A DNA stretch of 64,000 nt. It comes from Saccoglossus kowalevskii. Lineage: Eukaryota > Hemichordata > Enteropneusta > Harrimaniidae. The notes under the pieces are model-generated. The model was given only the letters and a program-made list of their open reading frames with translations, was not told the DNA's origin and made no database searches. Shown here piece by piece: positions 11,905 to 24,852 of the stretch (positions are counted from its first letter, which is position 1; each line of letters starts with the position of its first letter). Where the stretch lies: NCBI RefSeq assembly GCF_000003605.2, contig NW_003114957.1, positions 196,761 to 260,760 on the forward strand. The letters are read 5' to 3'. Position numbers and translations under genes: made by a program.

Positions 11905-14806
11905 AACTTTCTTGTATTCACGTCTACCGGTGTCCCGGTTTTCTGTCAATCTAAAATTACTGTCGTTTGCGAGATGCAAGCTTCTTACAGCACGCGATAG
12001 TTTTTTTTTGTAATATTTATACCATAAGTAACAACATCAAGCGAAAGTGGATGTAATATGTTACGGTCGAAATGCCCTCTCTGTACTTCAGTACAATGTT
12101 CTATAAATAAATCGATTCTTGAACTCCCTATCTTATTCAATAATATGAAATTCGGCAATATTCATACACAGGAAGTACTGAGTAATAGTATACTAAAGTA
12201 TACTAAAATGTGTATACATTTGTATATTATTGCATTATTGCCCTAGTTCCTATTGTTATGCTAATAATGTTAATAAATTTGCAGACATTTTCAAATACGT
12301 TTTACTATAATAGTGCAATAACTAGGGGACTGACATCTGAACTATTATCGATTTGTTCCCTTCTTCGACGCACTGCCTATTATGCAATCTGGTTAAAAAC
12401 TTATGTAAATTTTAAATATTTTTATACATGTATTATATTTATATTTTTATTCAGATTACGTATATTATATTATATTATCTATTGTTACATGTGGGCGACA
12501 TCTGTCACGTTGCGTAATACCTATAATGATATGTCTCTTGTTTGTTTTGACGTGTGTTTTTTTTTTTTCTTTTGTGTCAATAAAATGAAATATTATATAA
12601 ATGTGTAAATGGCGAAAGCCGGGCTACCGAGATTTTCAGCCCTCGAGTGACTGATTGTAGAATCTATTAATGATGTGATTAGTGAAACAATATATTCTAC
12701 CACATATGAATCACTCTATTCAGGAAGGATTGTAAAAGTCTGTAGAAGTGAACTGGAATCCTCAGACATGGGCATTTTCATGAGAATTTACATGTAATTG
12801 TTTTTGTTTTGTTTTTGCTTTTTGTGTTTAATGCGTTTTGTTTTTTGTTATTTTAGTTGGGTTGTTCAAGGTTATGATACAGTTTACTCTACTGTCACAA
12901 ATATGTTATAATATACGAAAACTCGGCGAAAGCTAACTGAAGACTAAGAAGGTTTTGACGACTAGTTTTTCTCAATATTAACACTCAGAAAATCCACTAG
13001 TTATCAAAACTGTTTTAGTTGCCATAGACCTTGTCCCTTAGTTTTTGAAGACTTACTTTGAGAGCTTGCCGATAACTTAATGATAGCTATCCATTTTGGT
13101 AAGGGATACTTTGGTAAAACGTTTTGTAATAGAAACATTGTTTAAATTTAAAACATTTTCATCTGTCACGGGCACGAAGTTTCCAGATTGAGCAAGTGTT
13201 TTCGCTTAGAGGGGATTGCGGTGATGACACCCATACAGAAAACAAACTAATCCACTGCAATATTGTATGCACCTGAAAAACCTGTCATAAAATATGAAAT
13301 TACCAGAAAAATGATTGTTAACTAATAAATCACTTATGTAAGGTGCACTGATTAGTTCTTGATCAAAATACTAATATTATTATTATTTCAAATTCATTGT
13401 CCTCCTTGTACATTAGTTTAGGTAGCAGGATGATTAACCCACCGTATCAAATGCACAGTTGAGAGAAGCTGCAAGAGCATTCCCCAATATATCCCCCCCC
13501 CCCCAAAAAAAAATTCTGATGTTATGAATTTCCTTTAAATTATCTTTTTTGTTCCTAATATTGTCTCATTGTATTCATTGATATTCTTTTTTTAAATTAG
13601 TATACTTATGTTTCCACAACTATTAGGGAAATAGAATCACATCCATTTCCATTCTTCTCCTCACCTACCCTCAACATTATGACTACTATTCTTGCACTAA
13701 AATGATATCATCTTTTCGTTGACAGACAAATTTGAATACCGCTTTTCTCTTGATAAACGAATGTTTCGAACACTAAACTTTAAAACTTTAAATTTTAAGA
13801 GAGTTTATAAAGAAAAGAATAAGAGAAATAGAAACAACATCAACAGATTCATTATACTTTGATGTACATATGTGTATCTTTTCACCAATGCATAACACAT
13901 ATTGACCCAAAAGTTATAGATACTATTGAAACCGCGACCATTTTAAACATTAATGTGAAAATTAGCACTCGATACTGGTGGGAAAACCAAAACAGTCAAC
14001 AAGATTAACCATGACCAGGTTTAAGATCATACAAAGCGAATGACTAGGGAACGTTTTTTTTTTAATTTTTGTATGCGTTCACACAAGGTAATTTTCTGTA
14101 TTTTGGTTTTCTAGTTACATCATCATTACTTCTGGGTAAGAGCGATGGTAGAATAGAAGAAAAAAAAAACGGCACACCTAAATCTAAGAAAAAATGTCAC
14201 AAAGTAGGGAAAACAAAAATATTAGCACAAAAAACAATTGTACAGTTTTTCACCCCAACAGTTTATAGTGTCCTATCCCTTAAAAGCTACTACCGGTATT
14301 AAATGAGTTCCCAGAATAACCATACCTGCAAGCGAGATTTAGTTTTGAATGTGGTAGAATGTGCCTGCAGGAATTTATTAATTTTTACCACTACCTGCAA
14401 GACAGTATTCGTATTGCTTATAACATTAGTAATAATACCGAGTGATGGTGGAGTTAAACTTTCTGTGATGAGTTTAAATTTTGTGTACACAGTGTATTCT
14501 GGTGTTAGACTTGCGTTGTCCATGCTGTTAAGAAACCACGACCAACACGTTTACGGGCAAAAAAAGTGCTGGTTTATGCTTGTAACTCACATGGGATCAA
14601 TGTACTATACATAAATCGATCATTGACCTCGTCTTGAACTCCCTATCTTAGTCTATAATACGAGATTCAGTTTCATTCAGGGTAAATCAGAGTAATTGAG
14701 TTTATTTATAGAGCGTGACCTTTATACTGCCAAGGCTGACTGAACAAGCTTTACGCCGTACAGGCACTTCCTTCAGAAACATCATTAAAGCGGCAGGCCC
14801 GTAGCC
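11905..14806. other. Non-coding stretch with a short dispersed repeat
   Basis: No gene is recognised. The phrase CTTGAACTCCCTATCTTA, preceded by ATAAATCGAT, occurs near 12105-12150 and again near 14610-14660, so a small dispersed repeat is present. A C-run then A-run lies near 13494-13511. The last bases before the gap, CAGGCCCGTAGCC, are the start of the TIR found at 19066. Confidence 0.5.
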
Positions 14807-14856
14807 NNNNNNNNNNNNNNNNNNNNNNNNNNNNNNNNNNNNNNNNNNNNNNNNNN
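14807..14856. other. Assembly gap (50 N)
   Basis: Fifty unknown bases. The left side ends in the first 13 bases of a TIR transposon end (CAGGCCCGTAGCC), so the gap probably hides a repeat copy. Confidence 0.95.
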
Positions 14857-15245
14857 GTAAAAGCGGAAGGTTGGGCGAAATGGGTACTGTATGACCATGT
14901 TTCTCCGACGAAGTCTCGACTGACACTAATGCTGACAATGGACGTTAGATAAACACGCATTGTTTGCGACGGGAAGCTTATCATCCGTTATATCAGAATC
15001 GTCAACAACAGAGTATACAGATAAGATTTTATCATTTAATCCCTCCCAAAGATAAACATTATGCAAATATCCACGAAACGCCAGTTGCAGTCTTTTCTGC
15101 TAGTGTTTTAAAACACTAATTTGAGCGACGTTATTTCGCAATTTCGATCTTTTGTAAACCTGGGGTGATGTATCAAGGTCTAAAGTAACCGTTTTATCAA
15201 TTTTTGAAAAATCAAGAAAAAAGTGAAAATTTCCCTTCTCGCTAC

Positions 15246-18200
15246 CTTAAAAGACTGAACTTTATACGTTCTTTGAAACTGGTTAAAGGGTCAGGTGACG
15301 GTTATTGCATCTACGAGGAATTGTGCTTTTCAGCAGTGCTTGTAGTGTTCCCCTAATGGAACTAATCTAATAGAGGTCCATCCAATGTAAACTAATATTA
15401 ATATCAAAGCAATTTTAATAAGAGGTCAACATTTTTGACAAAACATATTTTTTTTTCTCGAAAAATAGACAATTGAAGATATTGAAAAATCTGATAGAGA
15501 TTCAGCCAAGGGACACACATACCGAGTATCAATGCAATTGAGTTGGTAGTTTTCAGGAAGAAGATGGAAAGGTAATTGCTGATAAACGGGTAACGACAGG
15601 CAACATTACCTATGTGACCAGTCGCAACTATATATGAACCACCATAGTTTGATATCTCAGCACGGATCAAACGAAAAGGCTTCGAGCGGGCAAAGAGGGC
15701 GTTGTTGGACGAGCATTAAAAACATGTAGGGTCTATATTATTGAATTAGGTCCAACAGTCCAAATTGGAGAGAAAGATGCCAACCTGGTAATAACATTTA
15801 GAAATTTACTTCCATTTTTTCTATTTTTTATTATCGACATATTTTTAATGACGTTCACAGTCCGATAGACTCAATGTAGCGCTTGGGAAATGAAAACTGC
15901 GGAGTTCATGTTAAATTTGTAAAAATATATGTTGCGTGTTTCCGCGGTTAACGAGTGACATGCATAGACATAGACATATTGACTTATTTGCATCGTATAA
16001 ACACACAAGTATGATAATACGATAGCTTGCAGACTCGTCCACGCATGTCTCCAGCTTCCAGCTCTGTCCTTGTACGTCCGTCTTATTCTTAGTGGACTAT
16101 GAGAAAAATGACGCAATGCGGCTTTCAAATCAAAACAACAACAAATATTAAAACTAGCATCTACACATTGTAGAAGATTCACAAGTCAATACAATAATAA
16201 AGTTGTTGTTGCACCCATATGTTAAGGCAACTCATAAGGCAGCGTGACAAGCAAACTCATACCTTGCACGAGTTGTCCCGTGTGTATGTTATAACCGCGT
16301 CGCCAAATTGGTTTAGGAAAAGCAGGAGTAAAAGTCTTTCTACAAAATGGTGTATTGAGTGTTGTTGACAAGAGAGTTGGATCATATTCCTGTCTTGCCA
16401 AGCGTTAGACAAGATCACTCTATAAATATGGAAAGAGTTGCATGCCAAGTTACCAGTAAAAGATAAAATTGGTATGCTTAGCATAGCAAAACATGACATT
16501 TTCTTGTTATTTATTTAGTATTTATTTATATTATTATTTGAACAAAGTCTATTCTAAAACGTTCATTTTAGATTAACGGTAGCACATTTAGCCATGTTAC
16601 TCTTTCAGCATTATGATTATTTAGAACAACGCTGTTGTAAGATCTGCGCCTTTTAATATTTATTCTTGATCTTTTTCTACATCATAGGCAGTTTATTCAA
16701 ACGCAATACACTTGAAAGATTCCTGACAGTAAATAACTAATACTTTGTCACAAAAAACTATGATCTAGAACGACACATAATTTTGAAAATTATTTGAAAT
16801 GCGCAACTGGCTTCTATCGGACTTCTATCATTATATCAACACTCATTGTTGTCCGAGTTCTCCAAAGGTACATTCGCAGTTATGGTGACAGTTTGGCTTT
16901 CTCAGTCCAGTGCAAGGCGGAGAAGTAAAAAATAGTAAAAACCAGCGATAACCTCGCTCGCTATGGCAGTAATGCTAGTAAGATTGAACGCGAGAATAAT
17001 TACGTTTAACTAATATTTGTCGTACGAGCTTAATCGGTATATTATAAAACATGCACTCTGTTGAAAATCAGCTTTCTTCAAAACACGTGGTCAACAAGAC
17101 TTGGACAGAAACTTCCTACATCCCAACACAGTCTTGATGAGGATACACGCCATTTTGTCGAATGACCTTTTCATTATATCTCGTTATCAAATTCTTCAAA
17201 TACTCTCACAAGTGATATAAATTAATAAAAAAAATCATTGTTTTGTTGAAATGTTGTGATGCTCTTGGATTGTACAACATAGAACGAATTGGCAACATTG
17301 TGATGTTCATTTACCATGTTATTAGTTAAAACTAGAAAATCCGCTGTAATTGTGGTTTGTTGATACTGAAGATAAAACAAATCGCATCTTTACGACAGTT
17401 TACAGTCCAATCAATGCACAATATTTACAGCTACTTCCCCTTTTTTTCAGATAATAATTTGACCAAGTATAAACCCGGCATTTAAATATACATTTCCAGT
17501 AATTTTCATGTTAATTTACATATAAATTCTCAACATTATTGTCTCTGCCTACAACTTTACTTTCAGGGGTTGGTTTGAGTGAGTCTGACCTTGATTTTTT
17601 GGAGGTGGGGGTTGTCTGATTTTTTTTTTTGTCCACAACGCTCATGATTTGTGTAGTAATCCAGTGGCAGTGTGCCAAGTGAATGATAGTACGAACATCA
17701 ACAGAATGAATTTCAACATAATAAATTAACACCATGAAATACTTCAACTAATTAGCAAAATACATCCATTTTTGAATGTAATTGACCACCGTAGTTTAAC
17801 ATAGCATAAATGTTTTCGAACACGCGACGATCACGCACATGACCGTTTCGTCTTTGTTATTTCATTCATAAAGTAATATGCTTGTAGTTATCAAGAAGTC
17901 GAAAATATCATTTTCATGTTAGCTGAAATCAGAAAATTGAAGATACCGTCATGAAACGAGAAAAATTCTGAGAAGATATTTGTAATGAAATTAGAAAACA
18001 ATCTAAGAAGCGGTTTGGAAGAAAATATCGAAAATCAGTGTTGACCAAAAGTACAAAATTGGAAATATTGGCACAAAACTAACAAGTACTCTTATTAGTG
18101 GTTCTCAAGAAAATGAAATTGTTGTGTAATTATTGATGGACGGATAACGTACATGAACAACTCCGCTGTGTCATTTTTGACAGCCGAGCAAAAAAGTTAA

Positions 18201-18710
18201 CACAACACAAAACAAAATCATTTTTAATAATATAAAGCCTATTTTTGAAAGCAAAAAGCAGTTTTCGCTCGGGAAAATACCAATATTCTCCCATGCATCC
18301 TATAGTTATTATTTGTCATTGAAGTATTTATCAACACTATAGTAAAAATACATTCGAAGTTGCCAGCCCATGATTTAAAGAAAAAAACAACACATTTTCT
18401 AAGTCAGATTATGCAAAAATACAAGCGATATAAGGTGTAATTCCCAAAGGATGCAGCCGATGGTTGAAAACAACATGAAGAAACATTTGTAAAGATTTGT
18501 TGTATACATAATAATTCAGGCAATTTAAACAGGTTCATGTACTATACATGTATAATATTACCGACAGGACACAAAGAAGATTTCTATCACAATTCCTAGC
18601 CCTAAAATATCAGATCACAACACCTGTTTAGTAATAAAGTAGTAGTGCAAGAATCTTGGTGAATTGAAAACTTAAATGCAGATAATTATGATTTTTACAT
18701 ATAAACGGCG
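15246..18710 (+). repeat. Duplication block A, left part
   Basis: This matches block B (24161-28790) in the same orientation along its whole length, with many substitutions and small indels. Examples are the CTTTGAAACTGGTTAAAGGG phrase at 15270 and 24184, and the CCCCTAATGGAACTAATCTA phrase at 15350 and 24873. No intact gene is seen in either block. The block continues after an insertion at 22437-23162. Confidence 0.85.
16262..16330 (+). other. Conserved coding-like block (copy in A)
   Basis: One frame reads ELSRVYVITASPNWFRK. The same short peptide recurs in block B (25840-25890, ELARVYVITASPNWFRK) and on the minus strand at 60700-60775 (ELSSVYVIIASPNQNRK). The frame is open only briefly here. 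It may be a worn exon or part of a repeat; the product is unknown. Confidence 0.3.
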
Positions 18711-19065
18711 TGTCACAAGGCGGAATCAAGTGTGGCTACCAAACAAGACTTCCCTTGTGTTGTGGGTTCTTTTCTCCACTGCTACTTTTTAGCATTAATT
18801 GTGACTTGTATATTTGTATACAACCAACTGGTGACCCTGGTGTAGTCAGTGTGAACATATAACAGACGCAATCCTATACTAGCAGTTGTACGGTTTATTA
18901 AATATAACTGGAACAGATTTAAGGTCAATAGTAATTAAGTCACATCGGCACAAGGCTTGAATCCTAGCAGGAATACAAGTTTGACTAGAACCCTGTGCGT
19001 GTTAACCAATTCTCAACGAGCTAGAGCCCGTACAGTAACATGGAGCTTACATCAAAGTGTAAACA

Positions 19066-21097
19066 CAGGCCCGTAGCCAGCACTTTTGAATAGAGGGTTC
19101 GAAAACAAAAATACGTTTGACATGAAACGTGTGAATTTTATAATATTAAAAAAAGTGTCTTTGAGCTCTGTTACAGACATTTTTATATTCTCGGGTTTAA
19201 ATTCAATTGGTTTACTTTGTGTTACGTTGGTAAGTTATTTCACATATATCATTGAACTATTTTACCATATGATTTTAGAGAAGGGGTCTGAGCCATTCCC
19301 CACCCACAGACAAACGCACCGACACCCTAGATCCACTACGGCAAAATGTTGAACACAAAAAAGACAAGACTATACGTATCTTAGCATTATTGTCTAAGCA
19401 TTTTAAGGTTGGATGCTACTCACTAGTTTTTTCGCTCTTCGCACATGTTAGCGCACATAAAAGTGATACGATTTCATGTCGAAATCTGTCTACAATTATT
19501 TATTTTAGTATTTAGTCAATTTTGTATTATGTAGTTTTATTTCTGTACAGGGCCTCAGCCCATCGTAGAAAATGAAATGAGTAGAAAAGTGCATAGCACG
19601 TTTTAAAAACAATACAACATCCATATAAACATATGGTACTAAGTTAAGCTGGATTAATATTCATCTAGTCGCTCGAAAACTTTTAAAAGATACAGAACTA
19701 GTTGATAAATGGTGTGGCAGTTTGTGTAGCGACGAAGTAAGCCCAGACTGTCAGTATTTGCAAAATTGCATATTGCATTATTTGACAAAAGATCAACAAA
19801 GTGAATTTCATTTTCTACCATGCTAAATTCAAGCATATCACTGCAAAAACGTGCACAGTCTGATGATTGTGAAATTGAGGCATGCCATCCTTGCTGACAA
19901 ATTGTTTTTATTCTTTGAGTAAATATCTCTAAGAAGTTTGCAGTATCTCCAACTTGTTTTTCAAACCAGACAATGCCGAAACCATATTTGAACAGGCGAT
20001 TTTTATGTGGGTATCCCAAGTAAGTCTGCCGGTTTTGTCTAATCGTTTAAGCATGATATAACATGTTTTGGGGTTCCAGCTATTTTTTATTTCAACTAAT
20101 TTTAACCAATATGAGGATACAACGCTTAAAATAACCACAGCATAATCGCAGCCTTCCACGTTCATCCAACATCGCTACATTGTTAGTACAACTATTCACG
20201 CTAAGTAGATATCTGCAAAATGTTGTCTCTCGATTTCCGAATGTTTGTACCCCCATATCGCTACCATAAGAAATAGCTGGCACAATGATTAAATTAACAA
20301 ATTAAATGCACTAACCAATGGCATACCATGTATGTTTCTTACAGTATGTAAATGTTTTGGTTCATTGTAAATCTGTTTTTAGAGGGCGGTAAAATAATAT
20401 ACATATAGTGGCAGTTTAGCAGCAGTCTCAATAGACTTCAACGACTACATCTCCTTTTTATGAACCCACTAAAAATATAGTAAATTTTCTAAGACATCAA
20501 AACAAAAAAAAGTGTAAAAGAATATGCATAGTTTCAGTGCTGAAGCAACACAGTGGGGTAAATTGTTAGCTGCAAGGAGCTCTTCGACCTATACAACTCG
20601 TGATGATAAATCTTCGGCATTTTTTCAATGATCTGTTGAATCCGTAGCTATACACTATTGTCCAATAACACAGGCTACACGTACTAATACAATAAGTTGA
20701 CTACATTCGGCTGATACACTTGCAACAAAACAGTATATATGCCATCATTTAAAAATACAAAACTAATGAACCAAACTAGGAAAGTACAGTGTCGTGTTGT
20801 GTCAATCCCGTTCGATCCCCACCGTGGCACTTTACTAACTGAGCGAACACTCGCACAAGACAAACTGCCCTACTCAGGACCACCACATCATTCAGATTAT
20901 TATTTTTTTCAATGTTGTTTTAATATTTAACATCAGCTGCTGAATCTGATAGTTACCTCAATGATTTTAAACGATGGTAATTATTTTAATTAATACTTTT
21001 TATTTATTATGTTCTAATCTATGATAATAAATCTATTCACTTCCAAAATTTAGGAGGTTCGACCGTACCCCCCGAACCTCCTCAAACTACGGGCCTG
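19066..21097. mobile_element. 2.03-kb TIR DNA transposon (non-autonomous)
   Basis: Ends are CAGGCCCGTAG and CTACGGGCCTG, with sub-terminal GGTTCGA-type phrases on both sides, and it is flanked by a perfect 5-bp duplication AAACA (19061-19065 and 21098-21102). The CAGG start and 5-bp target duplication would fit hAT5-type elements, but no transposase is seen, so the superfamily is an inference. A LINE 3' fragment sits inside. The same end sequence abuts the gap at 14794. Confidence 0.8.
19490..20300 (-). mobile_element. LINE (non-LTR) 3' fragment
   Basis: Minus-strand frames give stretches typical of the C-terminal part of animal non-LTR reverse transcriptase proteins: AISYGSDMGVQTFGNRETTF, ERGRLRLCC, RLDKTGRLTWDTHIK, FKYGFGIVWFEKQVGD and FTQRIKTICQQGWHASISQS, in that order down to a stop near 19654. 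Below it a 3' UTR contains GGGCTGAGGCCCTGTACAG and AATAAA. The pieces lie in different frames, so at least two frameshifts are present. It is 5'-truncated and dead, nested in the TIR transposon. Confidence 0.75.
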
Positions 21098-21624
21098 AAA
21101 CAATGTACGAGTGACTCGTATAAACTGACGCCGTTCCAATCATTAAGTATTGCCAAATTTCCAAAATTGGGCAAAACACGTCAATAGAGTAACGGCAAAG
21201 CAGTACAAAATTACAGCAGTTATATAATAATTTGATGAATTAAATAAATGAAGTGCACTCCAAAATATACACAATAATAAGCTCAAAATATGAATAAAGT
21301 GTGTAACTGTCATGATTTATATTTCAGTCAGTTTGACAGTGGTTGCCATGACATATACTGATAAAGGTTAATGACAAGACCAGATGGCGAGCTGGTCGAA
21401 ATCAACCAAAAACATCTTATGACTCTGCAGTTTTTAAGATACAATACAGTAGCTGTAATCCTAAACCAATTTTGTTTGCGATTCTAACTAAGGCGGTATC
21501 TTTGTGGAATGTTAGTGCAAGACTATTACTCCATAAATATTAGTTAGTGTTGACAATATATAGTAGTGTTTTCTCTAGACAGCTTGACGAGTAATTAATT
21601 GATTATGATGTGTAAAACTTTCAT

Positions 21625-21850
21625 GTGATTGGTTGTTTGTTTGAAGGCAAGGCCTTGGAGTCTCTTATACTGATTGTAATTGGTTAAGGAGTGACAAGAA
21701 ATAAAGAGTGATTTAATGCTGTCTCGGGTGAAAACCAGGGACTTGGCAGAGAATCGTTTGGGAACGTGAATGGAGCTCGTGTGTGTCTTTTGTCAGCCTA
21801 GTGTGGAAACGACCGAATCCCGGTTACCTCAGTGAAAGGTTTTTAACCAT
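21625..21850 (+). repeat. LTR-like block shared with 61 kb
   Basis: The phrases GTGATTGGTT, GAAGGCAAGGCCTTGGAGTC, GTAATTGGTTAAGG and AATAAAGAG, then CCCGGTTACCTCAGTGA, align in order with the minus strand of 60816-61150. CCAAT-type boxes followed by AATAAA suit an LTR promoter region. Fossil; the family is not certain. Confidence 0.4.
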
Positions 21851-22436
21851 CAAAAATACCTATCACATAACCCTAACGTAGTGTTACTGACCGGTATCAT
21901 TCGACGAATGTCAATGTCTTGTAAGCAGAACTTGCAGTTGAACGTGAATAATTAATTAAACGTGTTCGATGAAGTCATATGGCTGTTTCAGCCACGTGTT
22001 GGCGTAATCTACGCGAAGACGACCCGCTGGCTTCCTCGGGGATACACAGACAGTAAGTTCCGTCGATGTGTTGTCCTAATCTTCGCAGCCAGCAATGGTT
22101 AAAGTCAGTTCGCCGTAATGTCAGTTCTACGAAAGGTCCGTTGAGACTTGTAACTTCTCTGCATTAGTTGTGTACGAGCTTCAGACAATGATGTCCAACG
22201 TGGTTACGCCAAATGGAATAGCCCCGAGCATGTAATCAAGGAGTACTTTTATATGAATCAATGTCCAGGTGCACATATTACTCGGTATTCAAACTTCCCC
22301 AACAAAACGATCTGTTCCCTGGGCCATACCATTCCAACAAGGGGTGTATGACCCATCATTAACAATATACACTTAAATTACCCAAGTATAAAATGCATCT
22401 AGGCAACTATGCAGCATTTCTAGTCACCTCATGACA

Positions 22437-23162
22437 CGGTGCATAAAATGAAATAAGTAGAAATAAGTGTTCACAATTTGCAAAATTTCACGAAAATATC
22501 ACACATAGAATTGCTATGACAGGGAGCAATCGACTTATTTTTTTAAGTAATAAAGCACAAAATACTGAACAAAGAATTTTGTGATCGTAAATACAGTTGA
22601 CTGCTCAATACGCGAAATACAAAAATGTATACAAAAGTTAAAACAACTGTCAAATGAACCTAACATACACAGGAATAAAATATTATCAGATACAAATTCA
22701 AACAAATTATGGCTGGATGGCAAAGATAACAATCTGATTACTGTGGATGAAATCTTATATAAAAGTTGGTAAAATCTTTAGGTAAACACATATGGCGAAA
22801 ACGAATGAAGTGCGCATGCGCGTAGACTAATGGTTTAGAACACGTAATTCATAACACTGAGTTTCCTGACCCCAGTGCACCGATATTTATTTATTGGAGA
22901 AGAAGGCTTTGTATGGGGGGGGGGGGTGTTGAATCCAATACCCACTGTTGTTGCACACTTAAGTTTGCTGACCGCAGTTGACCCGATTGTGTGACGTCAT
23001 GTCATTACTGACATTTTATTTTATTTCCTGACATTATATTTACTTTCTACCTCCTTTTTCGTAAACAATTAACAATGACTTAAATGTATATGCAGGTGAG
23101 TGTATGCGTGTGTGTGCATGTGTGTGTACGTTCGTGAAATAGTCAATACCTGCAACTGTATA
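22437..23162 (+). repeat. Duplication block A, right part
   Basis: Continues the match to block B (28791-29475), including GAATGAAGTGCGCATGCGCG at about 22803 and 29127. The match ends in ACCTGCAACTGTA at about 23160; in block B the sequence runs on into the 5' flank of sulfatase copy 1. A run of 13 G lies near 22916-22928. Confidence 0.8.
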
Positions 23163-24160
23163 AAAATCAACATAATTTGTATTTCGTTAACAAATAAGTA
23201 ATTCATATCTGAAAATATAGGTATTCTGATATACATAGAGAGCCTCCATCACCTATGAGTTAAGCGATTCTATGAATATACTCGGTCGCCGACCATTTCC
23301 CACCACACGTCAAATTCTACATTCAAAAATAGGTACGCATTTTGGTGTTCTATTCTTTTGTTCGTGGGTTATTTATTAACTGGATCACATTCATTAAGCG
23401 CACAGGGGTCCGCAAAACTAAAGACAAACAAATATGGTATGTGGGCGTACATTCTCTCGTGCCGCGTCCAATCTCTAGTAATAACTACCGCTGGAAGTGA
23501 GACAGTCACGGTCAACTCTATTTTTATGAACAAACTCGAGACTCACTTAGCTACAAGAAGTCATACTTTGACTTTAACATAAAATATTGTAACTAGTACT
23601 TTATTGTCATAAACACATGTTATCTATAACTAAGCACGACCTATTATTAAACTATTAATAATTAAATATCTAAGCTGATATTAGAACATACATTAATATG
23701 TCCCCACTAATATATATGCTAATTTCTCAAGAGATATGTTGCAATGCATGCTGCATGCAAATATATCAAGTTCATCAAGTTTTATGAAAAACGTACGTCC
23801 AAGATTGTGGCAAAATCACGTGTCTTAAAGATTTGGTATAGAGATGCAACATGGAACATTTTAAAATAATTGGATAAATGCGGCGTCAGTAAACAACACC
23901 TACTTCCTGTTTTGAACATAAACAACAAAATTGATTTATTAGTAAATATTCATTGGGACAACAGAACTGAAATGAAATTACACTGAATTATCATTTTGAA
24001 CCATATAATATATTACTTTAATTGATAGGTCGTGTCAGTAAAATAATTATAGCAGTGGATACGCGGTAAGATGTATTTACCTGGTGCTAGTTAACAATCA
24101 CAGAATCAAAAATGAAACCTTTCGCCATACGAGGGAATACATGCCTTATATTTTTATATT
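23163..24160. other. Unique spacer between blocks A and B
   Basis: Nothing recognised beyond short chance open frames. Confidence 0.4.
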
Positions 24161-24229
24161 TAAAAGACTAAACGTTTTACGTTCTTTGAAACTGGTTAAA
24201 GGGTCTGGTGACGGTTATTGCATCTACAA

Positions 24230-24852
24230 AGAATTGTGAGTTTAGCTGGAAACCGTTGTAAATTCTTCTTTGTGTTCACTATGCAAATCGTATAATGAAA
24301 CATTTGAACATCTGTTAGTCACCATGTTCAACAATTACGAAATGAAGGCAGGGTGTAGTAATATTCAACAAATATAGTGTAATTAAGTAAATACAATTTA
24401 AGGTATTTTAAATGATGAAAATCTAATTTTGAACCACTTAATTTTACTGTTCAAAAAGTATATTTATTACCTTTAGAAGATATGCAACAGTCGCTTCTGC
24501 AATTGCGTTTAAATCACTAGTTCGTCAAAATAGGAAAATAGAGTTGGAAATAGCCCTATATAAAGGAAAGGAACAATATCACTACCGTTAATGGGAGTGC
24601 TTAAATGATTGGTTGGCTCAATACAAGTAAATTAATCTTTCTTTTAGTTTTTCTCACCACCGTATACCAGTCAGGGTTTGTCATGTACATTTTTGGGAGG
24701 TTTGTCATTATTTGTTTTGTATCTTTTTCTTTATTGCGAAATAAAAAAAAAAACATGTTAATAACACACAAAAACGAAACCATTGTAAAATAAGAGGTTT
24801 TAATCTGCCAGTAAATAACAAGCGATCTGACGGTCGAAATAGCTCCGCTATT
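24230..24852 (+). mobile_element. LINE (non-LTR) 3' end inserted in block B
   Basis: Absent from block A at the matching site (near 15325). One frame reads SLCSLCKSYNETFEHLLVTM, the Cys-x2-Cys...HLL zinc-binding motif found after the reverse transcriptase domain of many LINEs. Further on, in open frame, comes ATVASAIAFKSLVRQNRKIE then LEIALYKGKEQYHYR and a stop near 24590, typical of the protein's C-terminus. An A-rich tail with AAATAAA is at about 24740. It is 5'-truncated, with a stop between the two coding pieces. Confidence 0.65.

Larger units (their letters stand above)
18711..22436 (+). mobile_element. 3.7-kb insertion in block A, TG...CA ends
   Basis: Block B lacks this sequence. Its ends are TGTCACAAGG and CTCATGACA (TG...CA, also about 10 of 13 bases as an inverted pair), and it is flanked by CGGCG (18706-18710) and CGGTG (22437-22441), a likely 5-bp target duplication with one change. 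Near the left end is GGTGACCCTGG, like a primer-binding site, and 21625-21850 matches an LTR-like block at 60816-61150. I take it as a remnant of an LTR-type element that looks broken, about 1.69 kb once the younger TIR transposon inside it is removed. The class is uncertain. Confidence 0.5.

Noticed and set aside
12058-12608. Overlapping open frames of 62 and 132 codons
   Set aside because: They are AT-rich with hydrophobic, low-complexity translation and no homologue I recognise; likely chance.
14303-14614. Open frame of 103 codons starting MSSQNNHTCKRDLVLN
   Set aside because: No splice context, no recognised domain, and an equally long frame on the opposite strand; likely chance.
24605-24793. 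Open frame with hydrophobic residues (MIGWLNTSKLIFLLVF...)
   Set aside because: It lies in the 3' untranslated part of the LINE fragment and runs into its A-rich tail.
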